64,000 bases of DNA from Diphasiastrum complanatum (taxonomy: Eukaryota > Streptophyta > Lycopodiopsida > Lycopodiales > Lycopodiaceae), in NCBI GenBank assembly GCA_029204225.1, contig CM055097.1:63671662-63735661 (forward strand), read 5' to 3'. Shown piece by piece: positions 56,040-64,000 of the stretch (within the stretch, counting starts at the first letter, position 1; each line of letters begins with the position of its first letter). A program made the translations under genes and the position numbers. The notes under the pieces were generated by a model that did not search any database, was not told where the DNA came from, and saw only the letters and a list, made by a program, of their open reading frames with translations.

Positions 56040-56935
56040 GAATCGTAACTTTAGACTTCCTCTATGCTAATAAAAAATTGAAGACCAATCTGGTACAATG
56101 ATAGCCAAATCTTAAAATGAGAAAAAAAGATAATTCTGTAATAATATAAAATCCAATATAATACATTTTGGCTAATACATCCACAAATAGATGCAAAGTG
56201 GTAGCTAGAAATTGAAAGTTTTCTAGCTTTGCACAATAGTAGTAAGCTATTGTGATGATTTGCTTAGAAATGCACAATTAATGAGCCCATGAGATGGCTT
56301 TAACTCTCTTATTGACTTTCACAAAGACAAAGTTGGCTTCATTAAAATGATCTAGTTTATTTCTCAGTCTAGCTCATTTTTGAGACTGAGTGATACAACC
56401 AAAAAAACACTTGATCAAAGATGTAATTTCTTTTCACACCTCTTCTAGTGTTTTGCCTTTGACTTCTCTTGTATAGCATGAATTTTGAATTTAATTTGTT
56501 GTTGTTATAGCCTCTTTTTAGAAAGAATTTTTGAGCTTAAATGTGCAAGCATAATCCTAGCATTGTCAATTAATGTTCGATTATTTCTCTCATGTACTCC
56601 ATGTTGTTATTGAGTTACACCATAGATTCATTTTTGTGAAAATGTGTTCTCCTTATAATTTCTTGTCATTTTGTCATTCATCCCATTCTTTGTATTATTT
56701 GAAGCATTTGAATGTTTCATGTTTTTCAAATCAACATAATGACTCAAGTCCTTTAATAGTCATGGATGAAAGATACAAAGTACTTTAATCCAAAAACTAG
56801 ATTTGCATAGGTCCAAAAATGTTGATATGAACCACTTTGAATAGGTCTTTGGCTTGTTGTGCCACGTCTCTATCAAATTTGATTCTTGCATGCTTGCCAT
56901 TAATACGTTCTTCATAGATTTTTGGTTGTGTTGAC
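56040..56935 (-). pseudogene. Ty1/copia integrase relic
   Basis: On the minus strand, 56935-56797 reads GKHARIKFDRDVAQQAKDLF, then VVHINIFGPMQI, the integrase core start (normally V-H-x-D-I.GPM; the catalytic D is N here). Further left, near 56,613-56,548, HGVHERNNRTLIDNARIML contains the conserved N-G-V-x-E-R...NRTL block with the catalytic E. Then scraps resembling the GCxxFVHVP..KLD segment. Old and heavily broken. It ends where a plus-strand LINE fragment begins. Confidence 0.7.
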
Positions 56936-58075
<1,140 letters not shown>

Positions 58076-58139
58076 ACAAATAATTTCTGACCACAAAGCT
58101 ATGATAGCTTTAGAGCTCAAGGCAGAAGAGAAACAAGGG

Positions 58140-58231
58140 AGTTGCGTGGTCACAAAAAGCTTTGAGGGCCGAAGACATGAAGATGAACACGAACAGAAAA
58201 GCTTTGAGGACCGAAGACACGAAGACTACGG
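58140..58231. repeat. ACGAAGAC-rich imperfect repeat
   Basis: Words such as GAAGACACGAAGAC and AGCTTTGAGG(A/G)CCGAAGACA recur, continuing in part to about 58,350. An AAAAGCTTTGAGG-CCGAAGACA block occurs twice, about 47 bp apart. Its origin is unclear. Confidence 0.5.
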
Positions 58232-58761
58232 TCAATAACACGAAGACGACAGTCGAACGAACACGAACACGAAGATAAAAGGTTTGTGGACCCAAGGCGA
58301 CCTAATGACAAAGCCAAAGGCATAGGAAGACACGAAGACCCAAACAACTTGAAAAGGCTTTGTAGATCTAGCATAAGGTAGTCTATGTGACTTTGACAAA
58401 GCACAAGACTCATTAACATGATTGATACTTTTTAAGGAACTTGGAAAACCTATCACAACTTGCTTTCTAGCCATTACCTTCAATAACTTGAAGTTGAGGT
58501 GTCTCATCCTTTATGCCAAACCTCTTGAATAGCTATTTGCTCTCTTGCAACACATCCAACTTGGTTAGCAATAACATAAGCATCTAGTTTGAACAACTTC
58601 TCTTGTCTTTTATCTTTTTCAATCACGATATCTTTCCTTTTGATCATACAAGCATCTCCATCAAACTCAACTTTGAGGCCTTTACTTAGCAATTGACTCA
58701 CACGAAGAACTTGAACAAGAAGTGAACGAGAAACGAACTCGAACAGAAAATGTTTGTGCAC
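58232..58761 (-). pseudogene. Copia protease-integrase linker fragment
   Basis: The minus strand reads SQLLSKGLKVEFDGDACMI, then LFKLDAYVIANQVGCVAREQ and EVWHKG (58761-58504), followed in another frame by RHLNFKLLKVMARKQVVIG and CALSKSHRLPYARSTK (58507-58420). This is the pre-integrase and HHCC region of the same Copia family as the intact element (its residues about 385-495). It breaks up into repeat sequence at its left end. Both edges are unclear. Confidence 0.8.
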
Positions 58762-58918
58762 AGCGGAATGAACTATACGACTCTCTCCGTAAGCATGACT
58801 ACCCCTATCAGAATGACAAAACTTTAGAAATCATGATCATTCTAGATTACGTAGCCAAACATTAATAGATGAAGCGCCAGAAGAATAATTTGTCGCGAAT
58901 AGCAAGACAAATTATATG

Positions 58919-58982
58919 TCGCGAATGATTCGCGAAGAGCTAGACTGTGCTCGACTGATAATTAGTCGCGAATGATTCGCGA
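58919..58982. repeat. two 17-bp TCGCGAATGATTCGCGA palindromes
   Basis: The palindrome with a single central base occurs at 58919-58935 and 58966-58982; a half-site (GTCGCGAAT) precedes them near 58892. CG-rich dyads in AT-rich DNA are unexpected by chance; they may be protein sites or a decayed repeat. Confidence 0.75.
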
Positions 58983-59480
58983 AAGACAAGACTAAATGTT
59001 AATCGTCTATTACCAGTAAGAAGAACTAGAAAGATCAGACAGAATGAATGATAAGCATAGCAATATTAACATAGATCTGAACGCTAAACAATGAACTATA
59101 TCAAATTAAGTATATCTTGTATACATGTCAATAATGCGGTAGAGCACAATATAGTAGCGGACGAAATCGCATGCCCTACAAAGCTTATTTCAATCTGTAA
59201 AAAGAAATTAAACCCTAATTTTGACAAAAATGAAGAATTAATGCTTAGGGCATCTACTTCGTTTATGTTACCTCTAAAAGAGATATTCATGGTGACTAGT
59301 TTTGTCCAAATGTGGTCGTCGATGTTGTGCTCCATGCCTGCATGACAACGTTGGTAAATATGCAGCATGAATGGAGGCAGATTAAAATCGGATTTAGGAG
59401 AGCTAGAGGGAATAAATCTAACAAGTGGAGCGATCAAAGCTCACATATCAAAGGGGCAAAAAGCCTAGGGTATCTCATCC
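58983..59480. other. no gene seen
   Basis: Non-coding by inspection. Some frames are open on both strands around 59100-59440, but none carries a recognisable motif. Confidence 0.4.
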
Positions 59481-59625
59481 ACTTCTTATGCTTTATCTAG
59501 TTTTGAATAACCATTTAATGTTAAAGAAGCATTGAACTCCAAAGAATGGTATAAAGCTATGTTGGATGAATATAATGCCTTGATTGAGAATGAGACTTGG
59601 TTGCTTGTTGATCGATCGATGCTAA
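59481..59625 (+). pseudogene. Copia reverse transcriptase start, fragment
   Basis: NSKEWYKAMLDEYNALIENETWLLVD (split here as NSKEWYKAMLDE and YNALIENETWLLVD) matches the conserved start of the Copia reverse transcriptase (W..AM..E..AL..N.TW.LV). It is preceded in frame by EPFNVKEAL, the usual lead-in. Nothing recognisable follows. Confidence 0.75.
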
Positions 59626-59824
59626 TGACTTGGAGAATTAACATCTCCTCTCATCCTACTCTCTTGATGAGTGAACACATAATTGTGCTTGATAGAAAAC
59701 AACATGATGCTTGCTTCAATCTGATTTAGATTAGCATATCTATGTACTGAGCCATATACATTCATTTCATTGTACACCAATAAACACTTAAATAAAAATA
59801 AAGAGACATATATCGTAAATAGGA

Positions 59825-59955
59825 CCTAGAAATGAGAAACCTCGCAATTGTTCCCTATGTAGAATAACTGCTATAACTACCATAATTGCCCTAGAAATGA
59901 GAAGCCTCGCGGTTGTTCCCTATGTAGAATAACCGCTATAACTACCATAACTACC
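59825..59955. repeat. 65-bp tandem duplication
   Basis: CTAGAAATGAGAA begins at 59826 and again at 59891; the two 65-bp units differ by about five or six substitutions, mostly A/G changes. Confidence 0.85.
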
Positions 59956-60148
59956 CTGCCAAGGGTCAAACTACTATTTCGATACCGGGTCGGTTTCTCT
60001 ATATGGATCCTGGATCGACAAGGACTTACAAACTATTCTATTTTCTTATCTACGACTATTCAGGAAATACAAATTTTATCTTATCAAAAGATTATCAATA
60101 ACCAAAAGTTTAAAAGTAATAACATAAAAAAGAACACGTAGGGTTTTG

Positions 60149-61310
<1,162 letters not shown>

Positions 61311-61319
61311 TCAATTAAA

Positions 61320-62510
61320 ACAGCCATAGGCGACATCGTCGGCTTTTTTGCGAAAAGATGAAAAAGACGAAAAAGGAGAAGGTGCACTTAAATCTCATTT
61401 AGGGTTGTCCCACACTTTGCTAAAGTCATTTCCTTAACATTTGAGGCTCTTTGGAAAAAGCAAAAAATGCGACACTGTGACTTTACACGAGATTTCTGTC
61501 AGGAAATGCGAAAAAGACGACACTGCATTTTTCAACGAGATTTCTGACAGGTGAAAAAGGAGACACTGTCATAAACTTCGTGTAATTCTGCAGACTGTGT
61601 AAAAACACTTGTAATTCTGCAGACTGTGTAAACACACGAGAAAGAACTGGATAAACAATGGATGAAGATTAAAACCAATTAGTCGATTGGTAAGAAGGAG
61701 AATAATCCAACAACTCTCACCCTAGACCGAGGAGGTCTTAGAAGGAAGAGAAGAGGTATAAGATGAGAGCCGAGAATTACTAGCTAGGTATACTACGTTA
61801 TGTGAGCTCATGGTAAATCCCAAAGAAGAAATGACCATGTAGGAGCTAGTATCATTTCTAGGCACTGTAATAAATGTAGACCCCTCTTAAATAAATTAGC
61901 GTGAGCCACCTTTTAATGGTGACCTCTAGTGGAAGGGCTAATTCCACTTGGAAAATTTGCCACTTAGGCTCCAAGATGGGCAGCCTTTTGGTCTATTTAA
62001 GAGACCCCCTCTCTTGTGAGGGAGCTTTACTTGTAATGTCATTTGCTCTTGTTGAATAAAGAATATCCTCCACGAGTTCTTGGCATTCTTGAAGCTCCTT
62101 GTTCATGACAGCTTTCTTGAGTGATTCTTTTATGAACATGCACTTCCATTTCTTGAATGTGGTTGTGGATTAGTTGTGGAATAGATTGATTTCCTGCTTT
62201 CTTTCATTCTTGCAATGTGGATTAGAGTGAAATAGATTTCTTGTTTTTGTTTAAAGTAGTTTCAACATTCAAGTAAACTAAACAGGCTGAGATTGTGGTG
62301 TAGATCTTGCACATTCTTGACATCTCAGTTCTTGATGTTCTTGGGCTATCCAAGAATCAAGAGATTTCTTGATCTTTGGATTGTTATTATGCTGATGGAT
62401 AATTAGTTTCTTGTTTCTTGTTTCTTGTTTCAGATCTGTAGGTTAATCTGAGCGCATTGTTGTTTCTTAATGTTTAGAGTTAGTTAGAAGCAAGAACCGT
62501 TGGTTATTCA
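61320..62510 (+). mobile_element. LTR-like region with TATA box and poly(A) signal
   Basis: This stretch has the anatomy of an LTR promoter: a TATTTAA box at 61994-62000, then AATAAA at 62055-62060. Around 61,360-61,560 it has repeated words (GAAAAAGACGACACTG, GAGATTTCTG.CAGG). Direct-repeat words GTGTAA.ACAC and GTAATTCTGCAGACTGT occur at about 61,580-61,640. It lies directly upstream of a gag-like ORF. The ends and primer site could not be fixed and there is no second copy in the window. Confidence 0.4.
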
Positions 62511-62516
62511 CTTGTA

Positions 62517-64000
62517 TTGCACGGAGATCTTTTGGTGAATGGTTCACTAAACGCCATTAGATATCTGGATAACTCAGTTCTGCTAACAGATGTTTTCAAC
62601 GAGCCAATGGATGAAATTTGCATTAGAGGAGGGTCTTGCTTCTTCACAGAAAGGAATCAAACCCTGGAGTTAACGAAGGATATGTATGCGGATTGCTTCA
62701 AATTGCCGTCAACTGGAAGGTTCGAAAGAGTAAAAAAATTACTGATTCCTTGAAACTCACTCATTGGTTCGATTTGTCTCATGGTGAAGCAGCTATCTAT
62801 CAGGATACAAAGGGATATAAGCTTACCTACTTGGAAGATTTCGGCTGTGTGGCGTTTGTAAAATGGGTTAGCGATATGGTGGTGTACACTATTATTTCCC
62901 CTTCAAATCTGCAGTATTTGATACAAATTCATGAAGGTCAAGAAGTAAATTTGACAGAAATATCTTATCAGCTGTTTTTGAAAGGGATGAAAAAGCCACA
63001 ATTAGCAAGGTTGTGGGGAGCAAACATTTGGACAGCTTGTATGAGGTCAGAGAAATGATGGTGATAGAATCGAATCTGATATGGAGCAAGATCAGTTGGA
63101 TGCTACGACTACTTCGACTCTTTCATGGATTGATCATATGCTGCAAGACTCAGAGAAAGAGAAAGATCCAGCTATAGACACAACTGATACTGCGACAGTA
63201 ATCCAGCTTTCGCATGATACTAGAACGGATAAACAGGCCGATGGAGCAATGAAAGTGGACGAGGGCCAAGACTTTCAAATGCCAAAAGAGGGGTTTTTTG
63301 AATGAGGAGAATAAGGATGCAGACATTCTTTTATCTGACCATTTTCTATACCCAGCTTTGTAGAATTTATTTACTTCCACAACAGAAGTAGTAAATTCTG
63401 TACGAAAGCTACAAGAAGCAGCAGAAGAATTACAGATTCTAAGGTTCAAAACTAAGCAGCAGCAGAATACCATTGCAACTTTACGAATCGAGTCAGTGAG
63501 CTTCAAGCAGAGTTAGCTGCGAAGAAGGGCGAAATACTTGATCTAACAAAGGAAAGACTACAACAAGATTTGCTGGCCACAGAATTACAGAGAGCATATG
63601 AGGAGTTGAAATCCGAATATGTTGTTCAGAAGAATCTACTCCTACTTGAACAACAAAAGTTAGTGGTCGTCCAAACTTCTGTTGTGAAGTTGACCAAAGA
63701 AATGGATGACATCCGCCTTTGCACGGAAGTCCTTTCAGGAGGCGCCTGAGATTCAAAGAGGAAGCACTAAAGGTACAATTGGAAAATCAGAGTCTCCAGT
63801 CCTTCCTTACTTCCATTACTTCTGAAAAGGGCGGAATAAAGATAAACAAAGCTAAATTCGAAAAACATAGGGCTGAAACCATTGAATTATTTAAGACGAA
63901 AATTTTGGCATCCTTACAAAAGGAAAACGAGGCATTGTCTGCTGCTATCTTCCGAGAGGTTGAGGTAGATAATTTTTCAAGCTCTGAAGACGAAGAAGAA
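62517..64000 (+). pseudogene. coiled-coil, gag-like retroelement ORF (copy 3), runs off the edge
   Basis: The first piece (62517-62753) reads LTDVFNEPMDEICIRGGSCF, then LELTKDMYADCFKLPSTGRF. This parallels copy 2 at 29.3 kb (EFMSSIHAVIYMDFKV, then ITINEDVFSTALGLS). After a frame change, 62636-63058 gives a globular segment (LTHWFDLSHGEAAIYQD, then QLFLKGMKKPQLARLWGANI). Next is an acidic linker (63081-63305), then coiled-coil pieces (EVVNSVRKLQEAAEELQILR, near 63,390-63,450) and charged helices to the window edge, with stops and frame shifts. No enzyme domain is seen before the edge. Probably the first ORF of an LTR element whose LTR lies just upstream. Confidence 0.5.

Overview
This window looks like intergenic chromatin of a large, repeat-rich land-plant nuclear genome. 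It holds one convincing host gene in 64 kb, a VQ-motif protein on the minus strand at 16.8-18.2 kb, set among layers of broken Ty1/copia, Ty3/gypsy and LINE elements. Plant-type features are the VQ gene, Copia elements primed by initiator-Met tRNA, a chromodomain Gypsy tail and G-box (CACGTG) sites. The repeat load, and the presence of DUF7869-type genes (which I remember from ferns and several non-plant lineages), make a fern or other non-seed plant plausible. That is inference; no rRNA, tRNA or organelle marker fixes the taxon.

Region by region. (1) 0-12.8 kb is an unusual AT-rich block: the N-terminal half of a DUF7869-type gene (minus), a spliced and broken gene encoding a ParB-like domain followed by a DNA amino-methyltransferase-like domain (4.75-8.23 kb, plus), about 19 copies of a TATGCTNAGCATA palindrome confined to its upstream region and introns, an unidentified minus-strand remnant, and the DUF7869 core of a second copy (11.25-12.73 kb, plus). 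(2) 13-15 kb: a Copia protease/pre-integrase fragment butted against the chromodomain end and putative 3' LTR of a Gypsy chromovirus. (3) 16.8-19.4 kb: the VQ gene with a GA/CT-rich leader, a G-quadruplex-prone tract and a cluster of ACGT-core elements. (4) 19.7-30 kb: two decayed minus-strand coiled-coil, gag-like ORFs, a hairpin element with a perfect 38-bp palindrome, and an LTR with polypurine tract. (5) 30-38.8 kb: three Copia relics, including two related LTRs in inverted orientation and one Copia LTR nested in the reverse transcriptase of another, followed by a Gypsy gag fragment. (6) 38,845-45,274: a complete, very young Copia element with 655/654-bp LTRs, a 5-bp target duplication and one intact 1317-residue polyprotein, inserted in that Gypsy gag. 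(7) 46.6-51.1 kb: a decayed minus-strand Gypsy pol. (8) 51.5-64 kb: a SWIM-finger pseudogene, a Copia integrase relic, a LINE fragment interrupted by a 196-bp CT array, further Copia scraps, and at the right edge an LTR-like region followed by a third member of the coiled-coil gag-like ORF family.

The most interesting material is the ParB-methyltransferase pseudogene with its non-exonic palindromes at 2.8-8.2 kb, flanked by DUF7869 genes. The arrangement suggests a eukaryotic mobile or selfish element that took up a prokaryote/phage-type module. Only the VQ gene and the 1317-residue Copia polyprotein look intact; the other coding relics carry stops or frameshifts. No RNA genes or CRISPR arrays were seen.
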